The notes under the pieces were generated by a model that was not told the origin of the DNA, ran no database searches, and saw only the letters and a program-made list of their open reading frames with translations. 64,000 nucleotides of DNA from Acidobacteriota bacterium (GTDB lineage: Bacteria; Acidobacteriota; Terriglobia; Bryobacterales; UBA6623). The stretch covers positions 310,001-374,000 of the forward strand of contig WGMB01000009.1 of the NCBI GenBank assembly GCA_016125275.1, given 5' to 3'. Positions within the stretch are counted from its first letter, which is position 1, and the number at the start of each line of letters is the position of its first letter. Both the position numbers and the translations under genes were made by a program. Below, piece by piece: positions 27,508 to 36,190 of the stretch.

Positions 27508-28671
27508 CTACTCGACCTCGCGCGGCGCGTAGTAGCCTTCCTTGTGGACAATCTGGTATTTGATGCGCTTGTCTTTCTTGCCCGTAATTCGCAAATCTTT
27601 GTTGGTATTCGGATCAACCAGCCGCACCTCGATCTTGCGATAGGAGCCGTCCCTCTGGGTATTGCTCGGCTGGTAGACCGCAACATATTGATTGCGCATC
27701 ACGTAGTTGAGCGCCCGGAAGATTCCGGGGAACTCGCCGTAGAACCGCGGGAAGAAACTCAAGCCGCCGGTTTCCTTGGCAAATGTCCGCATCTGATTGT
27801 CGGCCTGCAGAAAATCCATGCGTTGGATCGAGCCCATGTAGCCGCGGGCGTCATACCACTGGCGTAGGGCCTGCATCAGGCCGATGGCGTGAATCGTGAC
27901 GCCGGCGTCTTGGATGATCTCGCGGGCCTGCTTGAAGGTGCGCTTGCTGAAAGTGTCGACGCCGGAGGAGATGACGACGATGGATTTGCGGCCCTCGATA
28001 TCCTTCATGCGCTCGCACATCTCGGCCAAGGCGTCGAAAAGATTCGATTCCGAATAGCCGGCGATGCGCATGCGCTGCATCGCTTCCATGACGGTCTGCT
28101 TGTTCTGAGTGAAGTCGGCCAGAATCTCAGGCCGCAGGTCGTAGGCCACGACAGCCACCCAGTCCTGGGGACCGAGGGTATCCACGAAGCCGTAGGCCGC
28201 CTGGAGAGTCTGATACCAGGATTCGCTCCAATACTGCTGGTACAGGTTGCTGAACTCGACCAGCAGGCAGACGGTCATCGGCGCCTCGCTCTGGCCCAGC
28301 TCGACGATCTTCTGGGGCACGCCGTCTTCGAGGATCTGGAAGTTGCCGGCCGGGATGCCGGGGATGAAGACGCCGTTGTCGTCGAGCACCGAGATCTCGA
28401 CGGTGACGTAGTTGGTGTCGGTCCGGAACAGAGGCGTGTCTTCCGGCACGGGCAAACGGCTGCGCGTCTCGATCTTGGGGAGCTCGGCGGGTTCGGCCGC
28501 GGGGGCGTCGGGGTTGGCGTCCGGGGTCTTCGCCGAAGGCTTGGGCGGCCGTTTGGGGCCCTGGATGGGTCCCGGGGTTTGCGCCACCAAGTCCAGCCCG
28601 ACGAAGCTAGCGCCCACCGTGACGGCGACCAGCAACGCCACGAACCAAGAGATGCGACTCAGCGCGTTCAC
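27508..28671 (-). CDS. Exported VWFA-related Acidobacterial-domain protein (TIGR03436 type)
   Basis: The 387-residue protein starts at GTG with an AAGGGGG ribosome-binding site 8 nt upstream. It has a membrane/signal segment (about 8-30), a Pro/Ala-rich linker (35-75) and a von Willebrand A-like domain (about 85-330). The N-terminal strand NYVTVEISVLDDNGVFIPGI and NFQILEDGVPQKIVEL are hallmarks of the family found mostly in Acidobacteriota. The metal-site DxSxS reads LLVEFSNL, so the usual MIDAS aspartate is a glutamate and the second serine is absent. Role unknown, probably protein-protein contact outside the cytoplasm. A terminator follows. Confidence 0.88.
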   Translation of the reverse strand: MNALSRISWFVALLVAVTVGASFVGLDLVAQTPGPIQGPKRPPKPSAKTPDANPDAPAAEPAELPKIETRSRLPVPEDTPLFRTDTNYVTVEISVLDDNGVFIPGIPAGNFQILEDGVPQKIVELGQSEAPMTVCLLVEFSNLYQQYWSESWYQTLQAAYGFVDTLGPQDWVAVVAYDLRPEILADFTQNKQTVMEAMQRMRIAGYSESNLFDALAEMCERMKDIEGRKSIVVISSGVDTFSKRTFKQAREIIQDAGVTIHAIGLMQALRQWYDARGYMGSIQRMDFLQADNQMRTFAKETGGLSFFPRFYGEFPGIFRALNYVMRNQYVAVYQPSNTQRDGSYRKIEVRLVDPNTNKDLRITGKKDKRIKYQIVHKEGYYAPREVE

Positions 28672-28803
28672 AACATGTACCCCCTTATCCAGCCGCTCAC
28701 TCCAGCGGGCCGGCCACTTTGTTGGACCCCGAGAGCTCCGAGCAGGTTACGTACCCATCCTAGCGCGGGCCGCCTGAGGGCCTTACCATACCAGAGCATA
28801 CGG

Positions 28804-28820
28804 GCAAACGAAGGGTTTGC
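28804..28820. promoter_or_regulatory. Dyad GCAAAC-N5-GTTTGC before the ferredoxin gene
   Basis: A perfect 6-bp inverted repeat with a 5-bp spacer ends 14 nt before the ATG at 28835. The position fits an operator or a short leader hairpin; no known regulator motif is recognised. Confidence 0.3.
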
Positions 28821-28834
28821 GAAACTGAAGATTC

Positions 28835-29215
28835 ATGGACGACCCCGCGAAGGATCTCTCCCTGCCCACCAACGGGCGTTACAAACGGCACATCTTCGTC
28901 TGCGCCGACCAGAGCAAGCCCAAGTGCGCGCCGCATGAAGTGGCGAACCCGGCCTGGGACTACCTCAAGAAGCGCCTGGCCGAGCTGGGGTTGGCGACCG
29001 GCGACGGCTGCGTCTACCGCAGCAAGGTCAACTGCCTGCGCGTCTGCGAACAAGGCCCCATCGCCGTGGTCTACCCGGAAGGAACCTGGTACAAGAACGC
29101 CACCGCCGAGGCTCTGGAGCGGATCATCCAGGAGCACTTGATCGGCGGCAAGCCGGTCGAAGAGCTGGTCTTCGCCCGCAACCCCCTGCCCCTGGAAGAC
29201 GAGGAAACCGCTTGA
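28835..29215 (+). CDS. Thioredoxin-like [2Fe-2S] ferredoxin
   Basis: The 126-residue protein begins [19 protein letters not shown] and later has [28 protein letters not shown]. The conserved cysteines (first C, then the C-x8-C-x3-C-like cluster) and the [13 protein letters not shown] strand are those of the thioredoxin-fold [2Fe-2S] ferredoxins, such as the shethna-like small ferredoxins. It should be a cytosolic one-electron carrier. The nikR and acpS genes follow on the same strand at 46 and 3 bp, so all three may share a transcript. Confidence 0.88.
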   Translation: MDDPAKDLSLPTNGRYKRHIFVCADQSKPKCAPHEVANPAWDYLKKRLAELGLATGDGCVYRSKVNCLRVCEQGPIAVVYPEGTWYKNATAEALERIIQEHLIGGKPVEELVFARNPLPLEDEETA

Positions 29216-29261
29216 CCGCAACGGCTTGCGCCCTTCCAAACGCTCGGCTAACCTCGAACCC

Positions 29262-29678
29262 ATGAGTCAGTTGACCCGTATCGGCGTCGCGATCGACGAG
29301 GACCTCCTCGAACGCTTCGACCAGCTCATCCACGCCCGCGGCTACACCAACCGCTCCGAAGCGTTCCGCGACATGATCCGCGCCGAGTTGGTCCAGGAGG
29401 CCGCCGCCGCGCCCGACAGCGAGGTCGTCGGATCGCTGACTCTCGTCTATGACCACCACGTGCGCATGCTCAGTGACAAGTTGCTCGATCTTCAGCACGA
29501 TCACCACGAGGAGATCCTCTCCACGCTGCACGTGCACCTGGACCACGACAACTGCCTGGAAGTGATGCTGATTCGCGGAGCGGCGCAGCGCGTCACCTCC
29601 ATCGCGGATCAGTTGATCTCCACCAAGGGCGTCAAGCACGGCAAGCTGACGATGACGTCGGCCGGCCGGGATCTCTAG
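29262..29678 (+). CDS. nikR: Nickel-responsive transcriptional regulator NikR
   Basis: This 138-residue protein has an N-terminal ribbon-helix-helix (LTRIGVAIDEDLLERFDQLI..YTNRSEAFRDMIR) for DNA binding and a C-terminal ACT-like nickel domain. The square-planar nickel ligands of the family fall at the expected spacing: H79, H90, H92 and C98 (H-x10-H-x-H-x5-C). It should repress nickel-uptake genes when nickel is plentiful. The ATG at 29262 is preferred over an upstream in-frame ATG at 29226 because it places the ribbon-helix-helix at the N-terminus. No nickel transporter lies in the window, but larB at 36.6-37.3 kb makes a nickel cofactor. Confidence 0.95.
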   Translation: MSQLTRIGVAIDEDLLERFDQLIHARGYTNRSEAFRDMIRAELVQEAAAAPDSEVVGSLTLVYDHHVRMLSDKLLDLQHDHHEEILSTLHVHLDHDNCLEVMLIRGAAQRVTSIADQLISTKGVKHGKLTMTSAGRDL

Positions 29679-29681
29679 ACC

Positions 29682-30086
29682 ATGATCATCGGCATCGGCG
29701 TGGATCTGGAGGAAGTGGACCGCGTCCGCGAGGCGATCGAGCGGCACGGCAGGCGGTTTCTCGAGCGAGTGTTCACCGAGCGTGAGATCGCCTTCGTGGA
29801 GGAGCGCGCCAACAAGTTCGAGCGCTACGCCGTGCGCTTTGCCGCCAAGGAGGCGGCGATGAAGGCCCTGGGCACGGGCTGGTCCTGCGGGGTGAGTTGG
29901 CTCGACTGCGAGATCGTGAACGACGCCGACGGACGCCCCCACCTGGAGTTGCACGGGCGGGCGGACACGATTGCGAGGCAGCGCGGCTGCACCAGCCGCT
30001 GGGTGTCTCTATCGCACACGCACCGCGGCGTGGTCGCGCAGGTGGTGCTCGAAGGAGATGGCCGCGCCGGCGAAGGGCTGGCCTAG
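29682..30086 (+). CDS. acpS: Holo-[acyl-carrier-protein] synthase
   Basis: The 134-residue enzyme transfers 4'-phosphopantetheine from CoA to the serine of acyl carrier proteins. Signatures are MIIGIGVDLEEVDR (metal-binding aspartate), RVFTEREIAF and FAAKEAAMKALGTG (metal glutamate and lysine), then SLSHTHRGVVAQVV. It begins 3 bp after nikR stops. Its stop shares the palindrome CTAG (30083-30086) with the stop of the convergent phosphatidyltransferase gene. It would also activate the ACP domain fused to the FAAL protein at 45-48 kb. Confidence 0.96.
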   Translation: MIIGIGVDLEEVDRVREAIERHGRRFLERVFTEREIAFVEERANKFERYAVRFAAKEAAMKALGTGWSCGVSWLDCEIVNDADGRPHLELHGRADTIARQRGCTSRWVSLSHTHRGVVAQVVLEGDGRAGEGLA

Positions 30087-30766
30087 GCCGAGCGGTAGCC
30101 CTGCTGCAGCTTGCGAGGAGCGTCGGCGCCCGCGGAGGCCGCGCCGGCCGCCAGAGCGTCCGGCTTCGGGGCGGGCTGTTGGCCCAGCCGCTCAGTCTCC
30201 TTCCAGGTGAACAGGATGCGCTGGATGACGGTCCAATTGGACAGCACGGCGATCACCCACAGCACCGGAGCCATGCGATGCGTCAGCGAGCCAATCGTGA
30301 GCAGCACGATCCGCTCGGGGCGCTCCAGAAAGCCCACCTTGCACTTGGGGATTTCGTTCTCGGAACGGGCTCGGGCATAGCTCACCAGCACCGAACCGGT
30401 CATCGCCGTCGCCGTCAGGATGATGTAGCCGAAGCGATTGATCGAGGCGTAGTAGACCAGCATCCCCATCAGCAGGATGAGGTCGGAATAGCGGTCGATC
30501 ACCGAATCCAGGAAGCCGCCGAAGCGGGTCACGCGTCCGCTGTGCCGGGCGATCGGGCCGTCGACCAAGTCGAACACCGCGGCGAAGACGATCACGATGC
30601 CGGCTTGCGTGAACAGCCCCATCGAGAGCAGCCAAGCTCCCGCGGCGTTGATCACCAATCCCAGGCAGGTGAAGACGTTGGGGTGGATTCGAGTCAGCGC
30701 CAGCAGCTTGACCAGGCCGGACAGAATCTTCCCAAAGAAAGAACCGATAGCGGACGTGAACGTCAT
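30083..30766 (-). CDS. CDP-alcohol phosphatidyltransferase
   Basis: The 227-residue membrane protein has the family signature DxxDGxxARxxxxxxxxGxxxDxxxD, read as DLVDGPIAR..GGFLDSVIDRYSD (about residues 66-90), and five to six hydrophobic helices. It joins a CDP-linked lipid to an alcohol (glycerol phosphate, inositol phosphate or similar) in the inner membrane. The short C-terminal Ala/Gly/Pro tail is not conserved. It starts 16 bp after greA ends, so is probably cotranscribed with it, and overlaps the acpS stop by 4 bp. Confidence 0.92.
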   Translation of the reverse strand: MTFTSAIGSFFGKILSGLVKLLALTRIHPNVFTCLGLVINAAGAWLLSMGLFTQAGIVIVFAAVFDLVDGPIARHSGRVTRFGGFLDSVIDRYSDLILLMGMLVYYASINRFGYIILTATAMTGSVLVSYARARSENEIPKCKVGFLERPERIVLLTIGSLTHRMAPVLWVIAVLSNWTVIQRILFTWKETERLGQQPAPKPDALAAGAASAGADAPRKLQQGYRSA

Positions 30767-30782
30767 CGAAGATTTCCGCGGA

Positions 30783-31268
30783 TCAATCGGCCGCCTCGGC
30801 GACCTTGTCGTGAATCGTCCGGAACTCTAGAATCTCGAGCTCCTTGCGCCCCCCAGGGGTGATGACCTCGGAGACATCGCCGTCGACCTTGTTGATCAAC
30901 GCGCGTCCAATGGGAGACGTCGTCGATATCTTTCCATTGGCGGCGTCGGCGTCCTCGGAGGCGACCAATTCGTAGACGGACTCTTCTTCCGTTTCGGTGT
31001 CGAACACCTTGACGGTCGACCCCAGTCCGACTGCGTCGCGCCGGATCTTCGAGAAGTCGATCATCCGCACGCTGGCGAGCCGTTCCTTGAGCGTCCGCAA
31101 CTGCGAGCTCACGAGGTCTTGGCGCTCCTTGGCGGCGTGGTATTCGGCGTTCTCGCTCAAGTCGCCCAACTCGCGAGCGCGTTGGATCTCCTTGGGGAGC
31201 TCGTTCTTGAGCTCGTATTCGAGGGCCTTGACCTTCTCTTCCAGCTTGCGGACGAAATCTGGAACCAT
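30783..31268 (-). CDS. greA: Transcription elongation factor GreA
   Basis: The 161-residue protein has an N-terminal coiled-coil hairpin with the tip LGDLSENAEYHAAKERQ, whose acidic residues reach the RNA polymerase active site to stimulate cleavage of backtracked RNA. The C-terminal FKBP-like domain ends SPIGRALINKVDGDVSEVITPGG. The ATG at 31268 (MVPDFVRKLEEKV) is chosen; the open extension beyond it runs into the upstream terminator hairpin. It is followed by the phosphatidyltransferase gene. Confidence 0.96.
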   Translation of the reverse strand: MVPDFVRKLEEKVKALEYELKNELPKEIQRARELGDLSENAEYHAAKERQDLVSSQLRTLKERLASVRMIDFSKIRRDAVGLGSTVKVFDTETEEESVYELVASEDADAANGKISTTSPIGRALINKVDGDVSEVITPGGRKELEILEFRTIHDKVAEAAD

Positions 31269-31288
31269 AAGCAAACCGTCGACGGCCG

Positions 31289-31323
31289 GATAAAAAAACA
31301 ACCGGCCCCTCAGCGGACCGGCA
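31289..31323 (-). terminator. Intrinsic terminator between the PIG-L gene and greA
   Basis: Read on the minus strand, a 7-bp stem (CCGGTCC..GGGGCCGG with one G-T pair, 6-nt loop) is followed by TTGTTTTTTTATCC, a strong T-run. It lies about 115 bp past the PIG-L stop and about 20 bp before the greA start, so it ends the PIG-L transcript and could also act as an attenuator for greA. Confidence 0.75.
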
Positions 31324-31439
31324 TGCGCCTAGGCCACGGAACGACGGCGTTGGTGCAACTCAGCTGCCCGTCACTCCGACCGTGTCGTACCTATTATAGA
31401 CCAGCCGTTGTCAAGCGATTGCGAGCGGAATCGATATCC

Positions 31440-32198
31440 CTACTTGGCGGGAGCGAAGGAGCCCAACGTCTGCGCCAGCAAATCGCTGGCCGGGTAGGGA
31501 TGCCCGACGTGTTGGCGAAAGCCTTCGGCATACGCCACGCCGCAACGACCGCCCAATTCCGCGGCCCAGCGCTTCATCTCCTCGACGTAGTGATCCATGC
31601 CGTGCTGTGCCCGCAACCATTCCCGCTGGCTCTGGTGGCAGCTCAGCATATCCGCCTTCAGCCCGATGACCTCTGAGACGTCGACGTACACGCTGTAGGA
31701 GCCGGGCTCGCCGAAGATGTTGGTGCCGCCGGCCGGTGACGCGTAGTAGAGGTGCGGAATGGACGCGGCCGAGGCCGCCGCCGGACGCCGACCGGTATCG
31801 AAGTTCGGCGCCGAAGCCCCGAAGCAAGCGGCGCGCGTCACCTTCGACGTCATCTCGTGGTCGAGCATGTAGTCGTGCGGCGGATGCGTGAAGACCACGT
31901 CCGGCTGCACCTCCCGCACGACTTCCACCGCCGCTTGCAGGGTGGGCTCGTCATAGAAGATGCGCAAGTCCCGCCGATCCAGGCAGTGATAGGTCGCCCG
32001 AATCTTGGCCGCCGCGGCGGCGGCCTCCCGCCGACGGATGCCGGCGATCTCCGACGGACCCTCGACCATCGAGCCACAATCGCCCGGCGTCATCGAAGCG
32101 ATGTGGACCTCCCAGCCCGCCTCCTGCAACCGAATGAGCGTTCCGCCGCAGAAGATCTCTGCGTCGTCAGGATGGGCCATGAGGGCGAGCGCGCGCAT
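31440..32198 (-). CDS. PIG-L/LmbE-family N-deacetylase
   Basis: This 252-residue protein opens MRALALMAHPDDAEIFCGGT; the HPDD motif and the later THPPHDYMLDHEM are the zinc ligands of LmbE/PIG-L deacetylases. Relatives remove an acetyl group from GlcNAc-type sugars, as in bacillithiol (BshB) or mycothiol synthesis. The size and the H-x-x-D spacing suit BshB1-like enzymes, but no other thiol-synthesis gene is nearby, so the substrate is left open. The start at 32198 puts the HPDD motif at the usual place. It is divergent from padR. Confidence 0.9.
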   Translation of the reverse strand: MRALALMAHPDDAEIFCGGTLIRLQEAGWEVHIASMTPGDCGSMVEGPSEIAGIRRREAAAAAAKIRATYHCLDRRDLRIFYDEPTLQAAVEVVREVQPDVVFTHPPHDYMLDHEMTSKVTRAACFGASAPNFDTGRRPAAASAASIPHLYYASPAGGTNIFGEPGSYSVYVDVSEVIGLKADMLSCHQSQREWLRAQHGMDHYVEEMKRWAAELGGRCGVAYAEGFRQHVGHPYPASDLLAQTLGSFAPAK

Positions 32199-32267
32199 AT
32201 CGAATCGAGTTTCCCGCAGCGGAGGATTGCGAAGCAATCGGCGGGGCTGCTGAGGGTACTCGACAAT

Positions 32268-32286
32268 CTACTACCCTATGTACTAG
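32268..32286. promoter_or_regulatory. Likely PadR operator CTAcTAC-N5-GTAcTAG
   Basis: A 19-bp dyad: CTACTAC (32268-32274) and GTACTAG (32280-32286), symmetric except for the central base of each arm. It lies 13 nt before the padR ATG and overlaps a possible -10, so the PadR protein probably represses its own padR-ADOP unit here. Confidence 0.5.
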
Positions 32287-32299
32287 AGTGTCTTCTACC

Positions 32300-32647
32300 A
32301 TGACCAATCCGGAGCCGCCGCCCGACCGGCTGGAGATCCTGCAGGGCACGCTCGACATGATGATCCTGCGGACGCTGCAATGGGGGCCGCAGCACGGCCA
32401 CGGCATCGGCGTGGCCATCCGGTCGAGCTCAGACGACATTCTCCAGATCGAGCGCGGCTCGCTCTACCCCGCCCTCCACCGGCTCGAAAAGCAGGGCTGG
32501 GTGGAGGCCGACTGGAAGCTCACCGAGAACAAGCAGCGCGCCAAGTACTACCGGCTGACGCGAGCCGGCAAGAAGCAGTTGGCCGTGGAGGAGTCTCGCT
32601 GGAATCGCTTTGTGGATGCCGTGGCTCGCGTGATGCGGCCCGCGTGA
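32300..32647 (+). CDS. PadR-family transcriptional regulator
   Basis: The 115-residue protein has the PadR winged-helix signature LQGTLDMMILRTLQWGPQHGHGIGVAI..ILQIERGSLYPALHRLEKQGWVEADW and KYYRLTRAGKKQL. In Acidobacteriota this short PadR type sits directly before ADOP permease genes, as here (stop at 32647, permease ATG at 32665). It should bind the 19-bp dyad just upstream and respond to an unknown ligand. ATG 32300 is chosen over a GTG at 32288. Confidence 0.93.
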   Translation: MTNPEPPPDRLEILQGTLDMMILRTLQWGPQHGHGIGVAIRSSSDDILQIERGSLYPALHRLEKQGWVEADWKLTENKQRAKYYRLTRAGKKQLAVEESRWNRFVDAVARVMRPA

Positions 32648-32664
32648 GGAAGGAGAAGACTCAG

Positions 32665-35373
32665 ATGCCGTGGCCGCCCAGGATTTTCAGACGTTCGAAG
32701 GACGAGGACGAGCTCGACGAGGAGCTGCGTTTCGATCTGGCCGAGGAGACGCGATTGCGCATCGAGCGTGGGGAGTCGCCCGAGGAAGCGGCGGCGGGAT
32801 CGCGCCGTGACCTGGGCAATCTCACGGTGCTGCGGGAGGACGCCCGACGGGCTTGGGGCTGGACGTCGCTGGAACGTCTGCTGCTGGACCTGCGCTACGC
32901 CTGCCGCACGCTGCGTCACAGCCCGACCTTCACTGCGGCCGCGGTCGGCACATTGGGACTGGGGATCGGCATCTGCTGCTTCCTGTTCAGTTGGCTCAAC
33001 GGTCTCGTCTTGCAGCCGCTGCCGGGCGCTCGCGACCCGCGCGGCCTGTGGGGCTTGCAGGCGTCCGTCTCCTATCCCGAGTTCGAGAGCTACCGCGACG
33101 AAACCGGCGTCACGTCCTCGATGTCGGCCTTCCTAGGACCGGCCGCCTTCTCCGTCGGCGTTGAACCCGGCAGCGAGCCGGAACGCATCTTCGGGCACCT
33201 GATCTCCCCCGACTACTTCTCGACCGTGGGCGTGGAGCCGCTGCTCGGGCGCTTCTTCGACGCTGAAACGGAGCGACCGGGGGCCGAGCCGGCGGTGGTC
33301 GTGAGCGAGCGGTTCTGGCGGACCCGGCTGGGCGCAGATCCTCACGCCGCGGGACGCGAGCTGAGGATCAACGGGCGGCCGGCGACGCTGCTGGGCGTGG
33401 CGCGGGAAGGGTTCGTCGGGGTGTTTCCCATCAACCCGGCAGACATCTTTCTACCGCTGAGCGCGGACCCCTCGATTGCGCCCGAGTTGGCGGACGGCTT
33501 TCTGACGGACCGTAACCGGAAGGACCTGCATTTGGTGTTTCGGCTAGCGCCGGGCGTGACCGAAGCGCAAGCCGAAGCGGCTCTGGAAGTGCTGCGACGC
33601 AGGTGGAACGACGAGGGCGGCGAGTTGGACCCCAATCAGAACAAGCGCGCCCGGAAGGCGGCATTGACTCCGGCCGGCGGCATCGGCCCCTGGCCTCGCG
33701 AGTTCTCGCTCGGCTCGATCTCGTTCTTCGGCTTGCTGATGGCCCTGATTCTCTCCTTCACCTGCGCCAATCTCGCAGGACTGACGCTGGCGAGGGGCGC
33801 CGCCCGCGGCCGGGAGATCGCGATTCGGCTGTCGCTCGGAGCGGGCCGCTGGAGGATCGTGCGGCAGCTCCTGACCGAGAGCGTGCTGCTGGCGCTGACC
33901 GGAGGCGCGCTGGGGCTGGCGACCGCCTGGGCGATGCTGAAGCTCGTGCTGCGCTCGGTCGGACAGCTGGGAAGCTTTCCCCCGCCTTTGGAGGTGACAC
34001 CGGACTGGAACGTCGCGCTGCTGACGTTTGCCGTCGCAGCCTTGGCCGGAGCGGGCTTCGGTTTGACGCCCGCGCTGGCGGCCACGCGAACCGACGTAGC
34101 CTCGGCCTTGAAGAAGGTCCCCGGCGACGGGCTTCGCCGCAAGCGTTGGTATGGCCTGCGCAACGTTTTCATGGTGTATCAACTGACGGCCGCCATGACG
34201 CTGGTCATCATGATGGCCTTTCTGGTGGCCGGCATCCGCAGCGGCGGGGACGGCAATCCGGGCGTCGACGTAGCCGGCTTGTCCGTGTTTTCGCTCGACC
34301 CGGCGCGCGACGGGCTGCCGCCGGACGAGGCGGCGGCCGCCCTCGCCGGCTTGCCCGAGCGGCTGCGGCTGCAGGAGGGCGTGGAAGCGGCGGCGCTGGC
34401 GCACCCGCGGCTGTTCCAATCGTTCGCGACTCCGGACGCCAACGTGACGGTTCCGGTCCACGGGACGAGCGCGGCCGGGGAGCCGGACCCGGCGGAAGCG
34501 CCGCATCGAGTGGCCTTGCGCGCGATCGGGCCCGGGCTGTTCGCGGCGATGGGCGCGCCGATGCTGCGGGGAACGGAGTTTAGCGAGCGCGAGCTGCGAT
34601 CGGAGCGGCCTTCCGACATGGCCACGCCCGCCATCCTCAATCACACCGCCGCGGAGGAGCTGTTTGGCGACGCGGACCCGCTGGGCAAGGCGATCCGCCA
34701 GGACGAGCGCGTGTACGAAGTTGTGGGCGTCGTGCAATATGGAGCGCCGGCCGTGTTCAGCGAGAAGGCCGCTCCGCTGATGCTGCAGCCGCTGACGATG
34801 TCCGACTTGCGGCGGACTCCCGCGATGGGGCTGACGGTTCTGGTGCGGGGACGTGGCGGGATCCTGCCGGCCGACTTGCCGGGACGAGTCGAGCGCATTG
34901 ACGGCCGGCTGACGGTGTTCCGGGCGACGTCTTTCGCGGACCAGCTCGCGCAGATGACGCAGGCGGTGCAATCCACGACAGCCATCTACGGGTCGGTCGG
35001 CCTGTTTGCGCTGATCCTGGCCTGCGTAGGGCTGGCCGGCCTGACAGCGCAGGCGGCGCTGCGACGGCGCAAGGAGATCGGCATTCGGGTGGCGCTGGGC
35101 GCTCGGGTTTCGCAGGTCATGAGCCTGGTGATGCACGAGGGCGCGGCCATGATCCTGGCGGGTGGCGTGTTCGGAGCGCTGGGCGCGCTGGCGATCTCTC
35201 GCTTCCTGGCCTCGATCAACGAGCAATACGCGCAGGTTCTGGCTTCCGGTGTGGAACCGAGCCACCTGCTCGCCGGACCCTTGGCTTTGTTCGCCGTGGC
35301 CGCCGCGGCCTGCTACCTGCCCGCCCGGCGAGCGGCCCAGGCGGACCCGCTGGACTCGCTGCGAGAGGAATAG
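32665..35373 (+). CDS. ADOP-type MacB/FtsX permease
   Basis: The 902-residue protein starts MPWPPRIFRRSKDEDELDEELRFDL, the N-terminal domain special to acidobacterial duplicated orphan permeases. A first MacB periplasmic domain begins after LLLDLRYACRTLRHSPTFTAAAVGTLGLGIG. A first FtsX domain (SISFFGLLMALILSFTCANLAGLTLARGAARGREIAIRLSLGAGRWRIVRQLLTESV), a second periplasmic domain, and a second FtsX domain (IYGSVGLFALILACVGLAGL..ALRRRKEIGIRVALGA) follow. About eight membrane helices. No ATPase gene is adjacent, which is usual for the family. AAGGAG lies 9-10 nt before the ATG. Function is unknown; relatives are linked to export or envelope stress. Confidence 0.93.
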   Translation: MPWPPRIFRRSKDEDELDEELRFDLAEETRLRIERGESPEEAAAGSRRDLGNLTVLREDARRAWGWTSLERLLLDLRYACRTLRHSPTFTAAAVGTLGLGIGICCFLFSWLNGLVLQPLPGARDPRGLWGLQASVSYPEFESYRDETGVTSSMSAFLGPAAFSVGVEPGSEPERIFGHLISPDYFSTVGVEPLLGRFFDAETERPGAEPAVVVSERFWRTRLGADPHAAGRELRINGRPATLLGVAREGFVGVFPINPADIFLPLSADPSIAPELADGFLTDRNRKDLHLVFRLAPGVTEAQAEAALEVLRRRWNDEGGELDPNQNKRARKAALTPAGGIGPWPREFSLGSISFFGLLMALILSFTCANLAGLTLARGAARGREIAIRLSLGAGRWRIVRQLLTESVLLALTGGALGLATAWAMLKLVLRSVGQLGSFPPPLEVTPDWNVALLTFAVAALAGAGFGLTPALAATRTDVASALKKVPGDGLRRKRWYGLRNVFMVYQLTAAMTLVIMMAFLVAGIRSGGDGNPGVDVAGLSVFSLDPARDGLPPDEAAAALAGLPERLRLQEGVEAAALAHPRLFQSFATPDANVTVPVHGTSAAGEPDPAEAPHRVALRAIGPGLFAAMGAPMLRGTEFSERELRSERPSDMATPAILNHTAAEELFGDADPLGKAIRQDERVYEVVGVVQYGAPAVFSEKAAPLMLQPLTMSDLRRTPAMGLTVLVRGRGGILPADLPGRVERIDGRLTVFRATSFADQLAQMTQAVQSTTAIYGSVGLFALILACVGLAGLTAQAALRRRKEIGIRVALGARVSQVMSLVMHEGAAMILAGGVFGALGALAISRFLASINEQYAQVLASGVEPSHLLAGPLALFAVAAAACYLPARRAAQADPLDSLREE

Positions 35374-35425
35374 CCGGCGGCGTCCGCAACGCAACCGTGT
35401 TGGGAGCGAGGTTAGGCTGGTGGAG

Positions 35426-36190
35426 ATGACCCGCCGCCGTCTGCTGGCCCTGCTGGCCTCCCCCGTCCTCGCCGCAGTGCCCGAGACGCGGCTCGAGGAT
35501 CTGGGGCTGGAGGCGACGATCCCGATCCAGGCGGCGCTGGACCACGTGCAGGGCATCGACGTCCGCGACGGCCGTCTGTGGGTGACCTCGGTCGACCGGG
35601 AGCGCGAGCGCGGGCTGCTGCACCGCTTCGAGCTGCCCTCGGGCCGGCTTCTCCACCAAACCGAAGTGCAGCGGGGCGAATGCTACCATCCCGGCGGCAT
35701 CGCTCTCGACGGAGACTCGATCTGGGTCCCCGTCGCCGAGTACCGGCCGCGCAGCTCGGCCTTGATGCAGCGCCGGCGCAGCGATACCTTGGAGCTCGAA
35801 GCCTCCTTCCCCGTCGCCGACCACATCGGCTGCGTCGCCGCCGACGCCGGTCGCTTGATCGGCGGCAACTGGGACAGCGAGCTGCTGTATGAATGGACGC
35901 GGCAGGGCAAGGAGATCGCCCGCAAGTCCCGCCTCAGCGAAGCCCGCTACCAGGACCTGAAGCTGTCCGAGGGTTTGCTGGTCGCCTCCGGCAACCTCTC
36001 CCGCGAGCAGGGCGTGGTGGAGTGGCTCTCGCCGATCACGCTGGAGCCGCTGCGCCGCATCGTCGCAGGCAAGACGGACCGCGGCGTGCTGTATACCCAC
36101 GAAGGGATGGCGGTCCGCGACGGGCGGCTCTACCTACTGCCCGAAGACGGCCCCAGCCGGCTGTTCGTCTTTCGACTGGCGGGGAGCTAG
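35426..36190 (+). CDS. Exported beta-propeller protein (DUF6454-like)
   Basis: The 254-residue product starts MTRRRLLALLASPVLA, a Tat-like signal peptide; the open frame upstream lies inside the ADOP gene and is rejected. The body reads AALDHVQGIDVRDGRLWVTSVDRERERG, YHPGGIALDGDSIWVPVAEYRP and VADHIGCVAADAGRLIGGNWDSELLYEW, short beta-blade repeats in the manner of DUF6454 propellers. It should fold as a six-bladed propeller outside the cytoplasm; the ligand is unknown. Its stop shares CTAG (36187-36190) with the convergent membrane-protein gene. Confidence 0.75.
   Translation: MTRRRLLALLASPVLAAVPETRLEDLGLEATIPIQAALDHVQGIDVRDGRLWVTSVDRERERGLLHRFELPSGRLLHQTEVQRGECYHPGGIALDGDSIWVPVAEYRPRSSALMQRRRSDTLELEASFPVADHIGCVAADAGRLIGGNWDSELLYEWTRQGKEIARKSRLSEARYQDLKLSEGLLVASGNLSREQGVVEWLSPITLEPLRRIVAGKTDRGVLYTHEGMAVRDGRLYLLPEDGPSRLFVFRLAGS

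Noticed and set aside
31289-31323. Hairpin before greA as a riboswitch
   Set aside because: A simple stem with a T-run explains it as the terminator of the upstream deacetylase gene; no riboswitch consensus is seen.
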